DNA of 64,000 nucleotides from Sulfitobacter albidus (GCF_018200035.1 NZ_CP073581.1:2724501-2788500); one strand, 5' to 3'. Shown: positions 54,860-63,519, counted from the first letter of the stretch. Notes: a model not told the origin generated them from the sequence alone. A program made the numbers and translations.

Positions 54860-56230
54860 ATGCAAGATCTCTACGGTTTGCCCATCACCTGCACCCGGGA
54901 CAGCACCCGCCGCGCGATTGACGATTTTATCCACGGGTTCATCAGCTACCAGCCGAAGGCGACGGGCATCATAGCCGCCGCGGATGCAGACCAGGACTGC
55001 GCGCTCGCCAATGCCTATGCCGCAATGCTGTGGATGTTTCTCGAAGCCCCGGTCGCGCCGCAAAAGGCCGCGCCCTACATCGCGCGGGCCAGGACCGTTG
55101 CGCAGGGCAGCACGCCCCGCGAGCAACAGATCATCGCCGCCGTGGACGCCTGGACGCGGGGGGACGTCCCCGGCCTCCTCAAAATCTGCGATGCAATCAC
55201 CGATGACCATCCGCGCGACATGGCAACGCTGAAGCTGGCGCAATATCATCTGTTCAACCTCGGCGACGCGCCGGGTATGCTGCGCGCCGCACTCAAGGCG
55301 CTGCCCGAGGCCGCAGACATCCCCTATGCCCACGGCATGATCGCCTTTGGATATGAGCAGTGTCACCTGCTGGACCGGGCCGAGACCGCCGCCCGCCACG
55401 CCATGTCGCTGCGCCACGACGAAGCCTGGGCGCATCACGCCATCGCCCATGTGATGCTGACCGAGGGGCGCATCGCCGAAGGCGCCGTCTTTCTTGAAGA
55501 GGTCGCCCCGACATGGGCCGGGCTCAACAGTTTCATGCGCAGCCACAATTGGTGGCATCTTGCCCTGTTCTACATCAGCCTGGGGCGCGAAAACGAGGTA
55601 CGCGCGGCCTTTGATACCCATGTCTGGGGCCTTGCCAAAGACTACAGCCAGGATCAGGTCGGCGCGGCGTCCCTGCTCGCCCGGATGGAGTTTGCGGGCA
55701 TCGACGTGGGCGAGCGCTGGGCGGATGTTGCCGACCACGTCGCCGCGCGGGGCGCCGATACGGTCAACCCTTTCCTGACGCTGCAATATCTCTACGCGCT
55801 ATCGCGCACCGGGCGTGCGGAGGCGGAGACGCTGATGGCTGCAATCCGTTCCCGGGCAGAAGACGACAGCCAGCACGACCATATCGCCTGGCGCGACGTG
55901 GCCCTGCCCGCCGCCACGGGAATCGACGCCCACGCGCGGGGCGACTGGCCCGTTGCCATCGCCGATCTGGCCCGCGCGTTGCCCCGCATGGCCGAAATCG
56001 GGGGCAGTCACGCCCAGCGCGATCTGTTCGAGCAGATCCATCTGGACGCGCTCGTGCGCGACGGCCGCGCTTCTACCGCGCAGCAGGTGCTTGAGATGCG
56101 GCGCACCTATGACCCCGATGGCGTTCCGCTGAACCTGATGCTGGGGGAGGTCTATACCAAAACCGGCCTGCCCGATCTTGCCGCCGAGGCCCGCGCGCGG
56201 GCGCAGGCAACGCTGGCCGCCGCAGGCTAG
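54860..56230 (+). CDS. TPR protein of the TTC38 type
   Basis: The 456-residue, wholly alpha-helical cytosolic product resembles bacterial homologues of human tetratricopeptide repeat protein 38. The hallmark is AHHAIAHVMLTEGRIAEGAV, and SFMRSHNWWHLALFYISLGR near the middle. Biochemical function is unknown in any organism I can name. AGGAG ends eight bases before the ATG. It forms a three-gene set with the P1 peptidase and the hydrolase, downstream of the peptide transporter. Confidence 0.85.
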   Translation: MQDLYGLPITCTRDSTRRAIDDFIHGFISYQPKATGIIAAADADQDCALANAYAAMLWMFLEAPVAPQKAAPYIARARTVAQGSTPREQQIIAAVDAWTRGDVPGLLKICDAITDDHPRDMATLKLAQYHLFNLGDAPGMLRAALKALPEAADIPYAHGMIAFGYEQCHLLDRAETAARHAMSLRHDEAWAHHAIAHVMLTEGRIAEGAVFLEEVAPTWAGLNSFMRSHNWWHLALFYISLGRENEVRAAFDTHVWGLAKDYSQDQVGAASLLARMEFAGIDVGERWADVADHVAARGADTVNPFLTLQYLYALSRTGRAEAETLMAAIRSRAEDDSQHDHIAWRDVALPAATGIDAHARGDWPVAIADLARALPRMAEIGGSHAQRDLFEQIHLDALVRDGRASTAQQVLEMRRTYDPDGVPLNLMLGEVYTKTGLPDLAAEARARAQATLAAAG

Positions 56231-56306
56231 ATCAACCGGTTTGCCCCGCCCGCCTGTCACCGCTAACCTGTCGCAAGATGCTTTGATGTGAGGACACGGC
56301 AGACAG

Positions 56307-56897
56307 ATGGCACAGGAATGGTATTTCGCATTCGAGGGCACCTCGAAAGGCCCGATAGATCAGGATGAATTCGAGGATCTGATCGCCAATGGCACGATCC
56401 GGTCGGACACATTGGTCTGGCAGGAAGGCATGGAGGACTGGATACCGCTGGCACAGGCGCGCAGCGTCAGCCGAACGCCGCCCCAGCCCCCGCGTCGCCC
56501 GGTAAGCGACATGCAGGATCCCGCGCGCGAGGATGCCAACAGCTTCATGGGCGCGCTCAAGGACGGGTTCGCCCGCTACGTCGATTTCAGAACCCGCTCT
56601 ACCCGCTCGCAATTCTGGTGGTGGATGGTTTGGATGATCTTGCTGGGTGGTCTGACGGGCGGGCTGGATGCCGCGCTCGGGTTCTACGATGTAGGGCCGA
56701 TCAACGGGCTGTTTTCGCTGGCGACGCTACTGCCGTCCATCGCGGTCGCAATCCGGCGGCTGCACGATATCGGGCGCACGGGTTGGTGGGTATTGCTATA
56801 TTTCATCCCGATCCTCGGGTGGATCGTGCTGATCATCTTCTACTGCCAGCGCAGCCAGGACCACGCCAACCAATGGGGCAATGAGCCCGCCCATTAG
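56307..56897 (+). CDS. GYF_2 (DUF4339)-DUF805 fusion membrane protein
   Basis: The 196-residue product joins an N-terminal GYF_2 domain (EWYFAFEGTSKGPIDQDEFE, LVWQEGMEDWIPL) to a DUF805 membrane domain. The latter starts FRTRSTRSQFWWWMVWMILL, continues with LPSIAVAIRRLHDIGRTGWW and ends YCQRSQDHANQWG. DUF805 proteins have three or four helices and unknown function; GYF_2 may bind proline-rich partners. It is convergent with the FAH-like gene, seven bases apart. Confidence 0.88.
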   Translation: MAQEWYFAFEGTSKGPIDQDEFEDLIANGTIRSDTLVWQEGMEDWIPLAQARSVSRTPPQPPRRPVSDMQDPAREDANSFMGALKDGFARYVDFRTRSTRSQFWWWMVWMILLGGLTGGLDAALGFYDVGPINGLFSLATLLPSIAVAIRRLHDIGRTGWWVLLYFIPILGWIVLIIFYCQRSQDHANQWGNEPAH

Positions 56898-56904
56898 GGA
56901 GCGA

Positions 56905-57600
56905 TCAGGCGCGCGGGCCGATCGTCACCTCAAGCGTCGCGATGCCGTCGACACCGCCTGTCAATACGTCACCAGTCTGACAGGCGGCGACGCCCGCGGG
57001 CGTGCCCGTCATGATCAAATCCCCCGGCGCAAGGGTCATTCCTTCGCTGAGGGTCGCGATATGCTCGTCCACCGACCAGATGAGATCCGCGATATTGGCG
57101 TCCTGCCGGGTCTCACCGTTCACCGCGAGCCAGATGCGCGCGTCGCTCAGGCTGGCCACATCGGCCATCGGGACGATGGGCGCAATTGGAGCCGAGTTGT
57201 CAAAGGCCTTTGACCAATCCCACGGGCGGCGCGCGTCCTTGGCCGCTGCCTGAAGGTCACGACGGGTGAAATCAATGCCGACGGAGGCGCCCCAGATATG
57301 CTCGTGTACGCGTGAGGCCGGGATATCGGCGCCACCCTTGCCGATGGCGATCACCAGCTCAATCTCGTGGTGCAGGTCCTCGGTCAGCGACGGATAGGGG
57401 AGCGTGCAAGGCGTGGCGATGGCGGCATCGGCGGGCTTGGTGAAAAAGAACGGTGGTTCGCGGTCGGGGTCATTGCCCATCTCGCGCGCGTGCGCCTCGT
57501 AGTTGCGGCCCACGCAGAAAATCCGACGGACAGGAAAAAACGCATCACTGCCCGCAACCGGGAGTTTCGCTTGTGGCGGCGGGGGCAAAACGTAGGACAT
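56905..57600 (-). CDS. Fumarylacetoacetate hydrolase (FAH) family protein
   Basis: The 231-residue product has the FAH core: RRIFCVGRNYEAHAREMGND, PPFFFTKPADAAIATP, the metal-binding EIELVIAIGKGGADIP, GIDFTRRDLQ and ISP-like GDLIMTGTPAGVAAC. Members hydrolyse C-C bonds of acylpyruvates or decarboxylate oxaloacetate. The closest pattern is acylpyruvase (FahD1-like), but this is not certain. The start at 57600 has GGAG nine bases upstream. It diverges from the lipoprotein gene. Confidence 0.88.
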   Translation of the reverse strand: MSYVLPPPPQAKLPVAGSDAFFPVRRIFCVGRNYEAHAREMGNDPDREPPFFFTKPADAAIATPCTLPYPSLTEDLHHEIELVIAIGKGGADIPASRVHEHIWGASVGIDFTRRDLQAAAKDARRPWDWSKAFDNSAPIAPIVPMADVASLSDARIWLAVNGETRQDANIADLIWSVDEHIATLSEGMTLAPGDLIMTGTPAGVAACQTGDVLTGGVDGIATLEVTIGPRA

Positions 57601-57718
57601 GGGGCGCGGCTCCGGCTGATGGGTGTTGACGGTACTAGAGACCCGGGCGCCGGTGATGTCCAGACGGCGCGGTGCCGACAAATGTCACGCCGGCCTCGTT
57701 CGCAGGAAATGCGCGGAT

Positions 57719-57734
57719 TGTCCAAAATTGGACA
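57719..57734. promoter_or_regulatory. 16-bp perfect palindrome, possible operator
   Basis: TGTCCAA-AA-TTGGACA lies in the gap between the FAH-like gene (119 bases away) and the lipoprotein gene (55 bases away). Both genes are divergent, so a repressor or activator bound here could affect either. No regulator gene is adjacent. Confidence 0.45.
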
Positions 57735-57788
57735 CAATCGGGCTGTAGACCAAAGATTGTTGAGCAGACAACAACAAGGGTGCAGGCA

Positions 57789-58517
57789 ATGACACTAACA
57801 ATGAAATCACTTCTTTTGGTTCTGGCGGCGCTGGTATTGACGGCGTGCACACAGACACCCCCGCAGACGCCGGATGTGGGCCGCGCCGACACCAGCTTCC
57901 GCGCCTTTTCCCCGGCCCCAACACCGGAACGCGATATGGACGGGCAGATCCGCGCGCTCTCCCAGTCGGCGGATCGCCTTGTGCGCCACTCCACCCTCAA
58001 AGGCGCGGCCACCGGTGCCGCAATCGGCTGTGGCGTGGGTATCGTGACGCATGGCGCGGCCAAAAGCTGCGTGAACGGCGCGCTTGTGTCTGGTATCGGC
58101 GGCGCGATTGTCGGGAATATCAAAGGCCGTCAGGAACTGGACCGCCGCATGGCGCTCATCGCGCCGAGTGATGTCGTGCGCCACCTCCGCCACGCCCGCG
58201 CGCACCATACCGAGGTTGCCACAAGCCTGCCCGCCCTGCTCACGCAGCAGGAAGAGCGGATGACCACCGCGGCACTACGTTTTGCTGCGGGGGAAATCAC
58301 GCAGTCCCGTCACGACCGCATCCGTCGTCAGATTCTGAGCGAACGTGCCGCATTGGCCGAGGCCCTGACGATCAGCGCGGCCGACGCGCGCCGTGCTTCC
58401 GCCAATCTGAGCGAAGCGGCGAGCCGCGGTCAAAGCGGGCTGGATTGGCACATCGACGCCACAGGCCGTCTGGCCGACGACATCGCCTCATCCCGCAGCA
58501 TGATCAGACATTTTTAA
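57789..58517 (+). CDS. Exported lipoprotein with a glycine-rich membrane-like segment, unknown function
   Basis: The 242-residue product has a lipobox (LLLVLAALVLTAC) at residues 5-17. A Gly/Ala segment follows (LKGAATGAAIGCGVGIVTHG, then GALVSGIGGAIVGNIKGRQE) of the kind seen in 17-kDa antigen/YMGG outer-membrane lipoproteins. A long helical, Ala/Arg-rich C-terminus completes it. It probably sits in the outer membrane facing the periplasm. It is convergent with the sulfotransferase gene. A start four codons later is also possible. Confidence 0.7.
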   Translation: MTLTMKSLLLVLAALVLTACTQTPPQTPDVGRADTSFRAFSPAPTPERDMDGQIRALSQSADRLVRHSTLKGAATGAAIGCGVGIVTHGAAKSCVNGALVSGIGGAIVGNIKGRQELDRRMALIAPSDVVRHLRHARAHHTEVATSLPALLTQQEERMTTAALRFAAGEITQSRHDRIRRQILSERAALAEALTISAADARRASANLSEAASRGQSGLDWHIDATGRLADDIASSRSMIRHF

Positions 58518-58526
58518 CCCGGCAGA

Positions 58527-59345
58527 TCAGTCGCCAAGCTTGGCGTGCACTTCATCCAGATCAATCTCGCCGATGGGCATCTTGTTGGCGGGGTTTTCAA
58601 AGTCGTATTTGAAAAGCTTGAAATCGCGTTTGTAGATTTCATAGACCAAATGCATCGACAGGTCGTCAAAATAATCCTCGACCGGATGCGCCCGCTTGGG
58701 CCCGTGCCCCTCGCTTTCGTTAAAGCGGGGGATCGTCGTCAGATCGACCTTGTTCGGCGTCTCGATCGCGTCAAGCACCTGCCCCATGCCGTCGTTGAAG
58801 GCTTCGGTCCAGAAAATCTTGTCGTAGGTGCCGCCGTTGACAATGAAGGTACTGACATGGCCTGACATGGCCGACCAGTGGATGTCGGGATCCATCGGGC
58901 GACGCCAGCGGATGGTATCGCGCGCAAACAGCAAGAAACGCCGAAAGCTGGCGATCTGGTCAAAGTCATCCTTGCCGTCCGGCCCGCCGACCTCGATCCC
59001 GTATTTCTGTACCAAAAGCGGCACCAGATTGCCGCGATAGCGTTTGCCGTTGCGCTGGATGCCGCAGATCTTGTCAAAAAAGCTCGACAAAATACGGGTA
59101 TAGGGATTGCGCACGCAGGTGAACGCATAAGAACTGTGGTTCTGCACGTTGCGGCTGATCGCGTCCTGACTGTCGTCCAGCGCCCATTTATGCATCCCTC
59201 CCTTGGCGTCGTGGATATCGCCGTCAAAGAACGTGCCGTGGTCGGAATAATACATGATCTGACCGATGGTCGAGCAGGCACATTTCGGCACCACGCGGTA
59301 CACGACGCTCTCGCTCTCGGTCATCCAGGTGCCGGGAAAGCCCAT
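58527..59345 (-). CDS. Sulfotransferase family 2 protein
   Basis: The 272-residue product shows the PAPS-binding loop VVPKCACSTIGQIMYYSD near residue 17 and the 3'-phosphate motif YAFTCVRNPYTRILSSFFDK near residue 75. This is the layout of carbohydrate-type (family 2) sulfotransferases of the HNK-1/chondroitin group. It would transfer sulfate from PAPS to a sugar or lipid acceptor. There is no signal peptide, so the acceptor must be cytosolic. It diverges from a Core-2-like glycosyltransferase gene, which may make its acceptor. Confidence 0.85.
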   Translation of the reverse strand: MGFPGTWMTESESVVYRVVPKCACSTIGQIMYYSDHGTFFDGDIHDAKGGMHKWALDDSQDAISRNVQNHSSYAFTCVRNPYTRILSSFFDKICGIQRNGKRYRGNLVPLLVQKYGIEVGGPDGKDDFDQIASFRRFLLFARDTIRWRRPMDPDIHWSAMSGHVSTFIVNGGTYDKIFWTEAFNDGMGQVLDAIETPNKVDLTTIPRFNESEGHGPKRAHPVEDYFDDLSMHLVYEIYKRDFKLFKYDFENPANKMPIGEIDLDEVHAKLGD

Positions 59346-59486
59346 TGATCGTCACTCCTGCTCTGCCATTTGCCGCCTCTTGGGGGCGGTTTCCCGTTAC
59401 AAAAGCAAATAATTGCTGTTTATTCAATCTGTGTTCACGACTATCTAGGTAAACAATCGAGCATTTGACTGGACACTGGTTAACGA

Positions 59487-61064
59487 ATGGCAAAAATCGC
59501 CTACATCCTCCTGTGCCACAAAGACCCGGACGCCATTATCAAACAGGCGGAGCGGCTCACAGCCGTGGGCGACTATATGTCGATCCACTTTGACGCCTCC
59601 GCAGACCTTGCGCATTTCACCCGCATCCGCGACGCGCTCAAGAACAATCCGCACGTCACCTTTGCCACCAAGCGCATCAAATGCGGCTGGGGGGAATGGT
59701 CACTGGTGGAGGCCACGCTCTATGCCGTTCAGGCTGCGGTTGATGCCTTTCCGCGGGCCACCCATTTCTACATGCTGTCGGGCGATTGCATGTCGATCAA
59801 ATCCGCCGAATACGCGCACCGTTTCCTCGACGACAACGACGCCGATTTCATCGAGAGCTTTGATTACTTCGAAAGCGACTGGATCAAGACCGGCTGGAAG
59901 GAAGAGCGCCTGATCTATCGCCACTGGTTCAACGAACGTGCGCAGAAAAAACGCTTTTACGCGATGTTCGAGCTGCAAAAGCGGCTGGGCCTGAAACGCG
60001 AGATCCCGGCAGACATTCAGGTGATGATTGGCAGCCAATGGTGGTGCCTGCGCCGTCAGACCATCGAATGGGTGCTGGATTTCTGCAAGCGCCGGCGCGA
60101 TGTGATGCGGTTTTTCCGCACGACATGGATCCCGGACGAGACATTCTTTCAAACTCTCGTGCGCCACCTCATCCCCGAAGAGCAGATCCGCAGTCGCAAC
60201 CTGACCTTCCTGATGTTCACCGACTACGGCATGCCCGTGACGTTCTACAACGATCACTACGATCTGTTGCTGAGCCAGGACTATCTGTTCGCCCGCAAGA
60301 TCAGCGCCGATGCGCAGGACCTCAAACGGCGACTTGGCCTGCTCTATGCCGCCAAGGGCGTGCAGTTCCAGATCAGCAACGAAGGGCGCAGCCTGTTCAA
60401 CTTCCTCACGGGGCGCGGGCGGATCGGGCGACGGTTCTCTACCCGCTTCTGGGAGACCGAGAGCACGCTGGGGCGCGAGCGCGAGCTGCTGATCGTCGTG
60501 TGCAAGAAATGGCACGTGGCCAAGCGGGTGCTGGAACGTATCCGCCAGACCACAAACGTACCGGCCATCGAATACGTCTTCAACGAGGAGGACACGCCCC
60601 TCCCGGCCCTCGGCGGGATCGAGAAAACGCTGGGCAAGCGCACCCGACATCGCCGCGCGCTGATGCGGATGCTGTTCGACTATTTCGAGACCGACAAGCT
60701 GATCGTTTGCATGGACCCGGCGAACCTTGATCTGTTGAACGATTTTGCCTCGGACCGCTCGACCACCCGCATCCTTGAGATCGAGTGCAGCTTTACCGAT
60801 GAATACTTGATCGGACACGCCATGCGCGTGGGCCTCGCGGGCGATCAGACAAGCATGGAAACCCTGCAACGTCTGCTGCCCACGATCCGCAACGACATGG
60901 TGTTCGAAAGCGACGCGATCCGCGACGCCCAGTTCGAGAACCACGGGCGCATGCGCGAACAGGCCCTCCCCGAGGACAACGCGGACGTACTGGCGCAATT
61001 CCTGAACATCGCACCCGAAAAAGCGCGCGAAATCGCGCAGACAGATTACCTATTCGCCGACTGA
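59487..61064 (+). CDS. Core-2/I-branching glycosyltransferase (GT14) with DUF5928 domain
   Basis: The 525-residue cytosolic product opens with MAKIAYILLCHKDPDAIIKQ and carries the Core-2 pattern ATHFYMLSGDCMSIKSAEYA, WWCLRRQTIEWVL and WIPDETFFQTLVRHLIPE. The C-terminal part from about residue 310 (ELLIVVCKKWHVAKRVLERI) is the DUF5928 extension typical of Rhodobacteraceae. GT14 enzymes transfer beta-linked xylose or GlcNAc branches. Next to a sulfotransferase it points to a sulfated surface glycan or glycolipid, which is inference. The HIT gene follows after nine bases. Confidence 0.88.
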   Translation: MAKIAYILLCHKDPDAIIKQAERLTAVGDYMSIHFDASADLAHFTRIRDALKNNPHVTFATKRIKCGWGEWSLVEATLYAVQAAVDAFPRATHFYMLSGDCMSIKSAEYAHRFLDDNDADFIESFDYFESDWIKTGWKEERLIYRHWFNERAQKKRFYAMFELQKRLGLKREIPADIQVMIGSQWWCLRRQTIEWVLDFCKRRRDVMRFFRTTWIPDETFFQTLVRHLIPEEQIRSRNLTFLMFTDYGMPVTFYNDHYDLLLSQDYLFARKISADAQDLKRRLGLLYAAKGVQFQISNEGRSLFNFLTGRGRIGRRFSTRFWETESTLGRERELLIVVCKKWHVAKRVLERIRQTTNVPAIEYVFNEEDTPLPALGGIEKTLGKRTRHRRALMRMLFDYFETDKLIVCMDPANLDLLNDFASDRSTTRILEIECSFTDEYLIGHAMRVGLAGDQTSMETLQRLLPTIRNDMVFESDAIRDAQFENHGRMREQALPEDNADVLAQFLNIAPEKAREIAQTDYLFAD

Positions 61065-61073
61065 GGAGCCGAT

Positions 61074-61454
61074 ATGGCCTACGACTACGACGACCAGAAC
61101 ATCTTTGCCAAGATCCTGCGCGGTGAGATCCCCAACCAGACCGTGCTGGAGACAGAGCATACGCTGGCCTTCCGCGATATCGAGCCACAGGCGCCGACGC
61201 ATGTACTGGTGATCCCCAAGGGCTCTTACGTGAGCTACGATCACTTTGCCGCGCAGGCGAGCGACGCGGAAATCATCGATTTTACCCGCGCCATCGCAAA
61301 GGTCTGCGAGATGGAGGGCGTCACGCTCAGCGCAGGCGAGGGATTTCGCATGATCTCAAACGCCGGTGCCCATGGCGTGCAGGAGGTGCCTCACCTGCAC
61401 GTGCATATTCTGGGCGGTCGTCCGATGGGCCGCATGGTACAACCCGCAAAATAA
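61074..61454 (+). CDS. HIT-family nucleotide hydrolase (HINT-like)
   Basis: The 126-residue product has the histidine triad EVPHLHVHILGGRPMGRM at residues 103-120 and the N-terminal IFAKILRGEIPNQTVLETEH. HINT proteins hydrolyse adenosine 5'-phosphoramidates and aminoacyl-adenylates. The GAG ribosome site overlaps the end of the glycosyltransferase gene region, suggesting co-transcription. It is the last intact gene before the insertion-sequence debris. Confidence 0.93.
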   Translation: MAYDYDDQNIFAKILRGEIPNQTVLETEHTLAFRDIEPQAPTHVLVIPKGSYVSYDHFAAQASDAEIIDFTRAIAKVCEMEGVTLSAGEGFRMISNAGAHGVQEVPHLHVHILGGRPMGRMVQPAK

Positions 61455-61600
61455 CATTCGATTTTTGACGCTGTTCGGCGTCAACCGCCTCTCATGAGAG
61501 CATCAAACGCCTCAATAAATTCAAGGCAGAGGTGATCCTACACTTCAGACCAGTTTTGCAGCCTCGTTAAGATGGATCAGGGTTTGATTTAGGCTGCCGT

Positions 61601-61713
61601 TCACATCGGTTGTGTTTTGCTGTCATAGGCTTCATCGGGGGCCAATATGCCGTGTGTAGAGTGGGGGCGTTCTGCGTTGTAATTGCTCAGCCACTTGCCG
61701 ATCCCAGCCCGCA
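61601..61713 (-). pseudogene. C-terminal remnant of an IS3-type transposase
   Basis: The minus strand reads AGIGKWLSNYNAERPHSTHG and ends ILAPDEAYDSKTQPM at a TGA. This is the usual end of an IS3-family OrfB. The frame is cut at 61713 by the neighbouring insertion element. A conserved-looking IS tail (about 61529-61600) follows the stop. The rest of this older element is not found to the right of the newer one, so the region has been rearranged. Confidence 0.8.
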
Positions 61714-61737
61714 TTGACCTGCTCCCCATTGAGTCCG

Positions 61738-62632
61738 CTAATTTAGGTTAGCTCTGTTCAGGTTTTGGTCTTCACTTGACCGCTTAGCATATTCTGCTGG
61801 CGTCAGGCCAGCGAGGCTTGTGTGTGGGCGGTGATGATTAAAATCGATACGCCATGCCTCGATCAGATGACGCGCATGTCTGAGGCTGTCGAACAGGTTT
61901 TCGCTCAGGCACTCATCCCTCATGCGTCCGTTGAAAGACTCCACAAAGCCGTTTTGCATTGGCTTGCCAGGGGCGATGTAGTGCCAATCAACCTTGCGAT
62001 CCTCTTGCCATTTCAGGATGGCGTTTGATGTCAGTTCGGTGCCGTTGTCCGAGACCACCATGCAGGGATAGCCACGCATCTCGGCAATCCGGTCCAGCTC
62101 CCGCGCGACACGGTCGCCTGAGAGTGATGTGTCGACCACAGCAGCCAGACATTCGCGGCTGAAGTCATCAATCACGTTCAGGATGCGGAAGCGCCGACCA
62201 CAGGACAGGCTGTCAGACACGAAGTCCAGGCTCCACCGCTGGTTCGGCCCCTGAGGGATCGCCATGGGCGTTCTGGTGCCCACTGCGCGCTTGCGACCGC
62301 CCCGTTTACGGACTGTTAACCCTTCTTCGCGGTAAATCCGGTACAGCTTCTTCCAGTTCACCCATTGCCCGGCAGGCGATTTGCAAGGCAAATCTGCCGA
62401 GAGGGGGCCAGCCTTCCCGCTTGAGCAGGATGTGCAAGCGGCGATATTCAAAACGTCGCCGCTCGGACGACAGTTCCTTCAGCCGCCCACGCAACTCAAT
62501 GTCCGCGGGTCGCTTTGACACACGCCGATAGACACGCGGATCGATCCCGGCCAAGGCACAGGCCCGCTTCTGATTGTATCGCCTTTCTGTCATGGCCCAG
62601 GTCACAGCTTTCCTGCGTGAACCGGGCTTCAA
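61738..62632 (-). pseudogene. IS3-family transposase OrfB (DDE integrase), disrupted
   Basis: The N-terminal part (MTERRYNQKRACALAGIDPR ... [16 protein letters not shown]) and the catalytic part are in different frames. The latter contains [20 protein letters not shown] (first Asp), [14 protein letters not shown] (second Asp) and [20 protein letters not shown] (Glu), then [17 protein letters not shown]. Between them an extra 46 bases at 62362-62407 shift the frame. Without the insert, REGW would join directly to [15 protein letters not shown] as in related transposases. OrfB is normally made by a -1 frameshift from OrfA. Confidence 0.85.
62362..62407. repeat. 46-base palindromic insert within the transposase gene
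   Basis: The insert contains a hairpin (62370-62399): CGGCA and GATTTGC pair with GCAAATC and TGCCG around an AAG loop, with a three-base bulge. It interrupts the conserved junction between REGW and VNWKKL. Small palindromic inserts of this type resemble REP/MITE-like mobile repeats. Confidence 0.65.
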
Positions 62633-62895
62633 AAGTTTTTTCCCAACATTTCCTTGAGCGTCGACACGTCCATCATCTGTTCAGCCAGCAGCTTCTTCAA
62701 CTTGGCATTCTCTGCCTCAAGCGCCTTCAGCTTCTTCGCGTCAGACACTTCCATCCCGCCATACTTGGATCGCCATTTGTAAAACGTCGCATCGCTCACA
62801 CCATGCTTGCGGCACAGATCAGCAGCGGTCGCACCAGCCTGATGCTCCTTCAGTATCCCGATTATCTGTTCTTCACTGAAACGGCTTCTCTTCAT
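62629..62895 (-). CDS. IS3-family transposase OrfA
   Basis: The 88-residue product has an N-terminal helix-turn-helix (MKRSRFSEEQIIGILKEHQA, CRKHGVSDATFYKWRSKYGG) and a leucine-zipper-like coiled coil (LKALEAENAKLKKLLAEQMM). It binds the terminal repeats. Near its end is the slippery sequence A-AAA-AAC (62635-62641), where ribosomes can shift -1 to make the OrfAB transposase. Intact in this copy. Confidence 0.92.
   Translation of the reverse strand: MKRSRFSEEQIIGILKEHQAGATAADLCRKHGVSDATFYKWRSKYGGMEVSDAKKLKALEAENAKLKKLLAEQMMDVSTLKEMLGKNF
62635..62641 (-). other. Programmed -1 frameshift site of the IS3 element
   Basis: On the minus strand the OrfA codons GGA AAA AAC contain the heptamer A-AAA-AAC, a canonical X-XXY-YYZ slippery site, two codons before the OrfA stop. 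The -1 frame continues as KLLKPGSRRKAVTWAMTERR into OrfB. Confidence 0.75.
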
Positions 62896-62959
62896 CGTCT
62901 GTCTCCTTCTTGGAGAACAGGCTAACCAAAAACGCCGGACATTTCAGGGGAGCAGGTCA

Positions 62960-63442
62960 GCAATCGCCCTCAGTCATCCTCCCCTCGGCGACAGCCCATT
63001 CCTGACCAGCCTTGCGGGTCCTCTTCAGGAACTTCCGGTACCGCTCCTCGGCGCTTCGAAGCGATTGGACATCGTCGAAGAACTTGAGATCGTGAAACGC
63101 GATCGTACAACGCGACCGAGATATGACGGACTCCTTTCATGGCGCGGAATAATCCTTCGCGCGCTTCGACCTCCCAAAAGGCGGCGGGCTGACTGATATG
63201 AAAGGTTCCGGAACCTGTGACTTACCTAGATCGAACGAGGCTAGAACTGTCAAATCAGAGGCGGTCGAGGACTTTGGGGCGACCTCGACGGCATCGAGGC
63301 GCTCCCAATTTAATTACATAACTCAAGAGCTTGCGGTAGACGTAGCATAGCGGCCAAACCGCGAACACATCAGCTTGCGCGCACTATTGGTTTCTTTTGC
63401 GCGCACTTCCGGTTTCTCTGGCACATATTTTTCGGGCTTTTT
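62960..63442. other. Degenerate region between the IS element and tRNA-Arg
   Basis: No intact gene was seen in these 483 bases. On the minus strand a short open stretch reads KFFDDVQSLRSAEERYRKFL, then KRTRKAGQEWAVAEGRMTEG, and is cut by the IS end. An ATG-led MKGVRHISVALYD in another frame lies just upstream and could be the same decayed gene. No family is recognised. A 22-bp tandem repeat is at 63375-63418. The region lies at the 3' side of a tRNA gene, where integrating elements often insert. Confidence 0.5.
63375..63418. repeat. Two tandem 22-bp imperfect repeats beside tRNA-Arg
   Basis: Unit one (63375-63396) and unit two (63397-63418) share TTGCGCGCACT and GGTTTCT, differing at about four of 22 positions. 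They end 24 bases from the 3' end of the tRNA gene. Confidence 0.65.
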
Positions 63443-63519
63443 TGGCGACCCCGGCAGGATTCGAACCTGCAACCTGCCCCTTAGGAGGGGGCTGCTCTAT
63501 CCAGTTGAGCCACGGGGCC
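63443..63519 (-). tRNA. tRNA-Arg (anticodon CCU), CCA encoded
   Basis: Read on the minus strand, a 7-bp acceptor stem (GGCCCCG with CGGGGTC, one G-U pair) encloses the D arm GCTCAACTGGATAGAGC, the anticodon arm GCCCC-CTCCTAA-GGGGC with anticodon CCT, and the T arm GCAGG-TTCGAAT-CCTGC. Discriminator G is followed by an encoded CCA. Without CCA the gene is 63446-63519. Confidence 0.96.

Larger units (their letters stand above)
61714..62959 (-). mobile_element. IS3-family insertion sequence, about 1.25 kb, with broken OrfB
   Basis: Ends carry the inverted repeat TGACCTGCTCCCC (left at 61715-61727; right at 62947-62959, complementary). Each is followed inward by a related GTCCG/GAGTCCG segment. 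Inside are OrfA and OrfB on the minus strand in the usual overlapping order. GCA flanks both sides (61711-61713 and 62960-62962), which could be a 3-bp target duplication, but the flanking sequences look unrelated. A palindromic 46-base insert in OrfB makes the copy defective. Confidence 0.85.

Noticed and set aside
59700..60998. 432-codon minus-strand open frame within the GT14 gene
   Set aside because: The plus strand carries the glycosyltransferase motifs, and the antisense product has no credible fold.
61711..62962. Confident 3-bp target-site duplication (GCA) of the IS3 element
   Set aside because: The left end then needs an extra T not present in the right repeat. The two flanks do not join into a continuous gene, so the match may be chance.
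63375..63418. CRISPR array
   Set aside because: There are only two adjoining imperfect 22-bp units without spacers and no cas genes.
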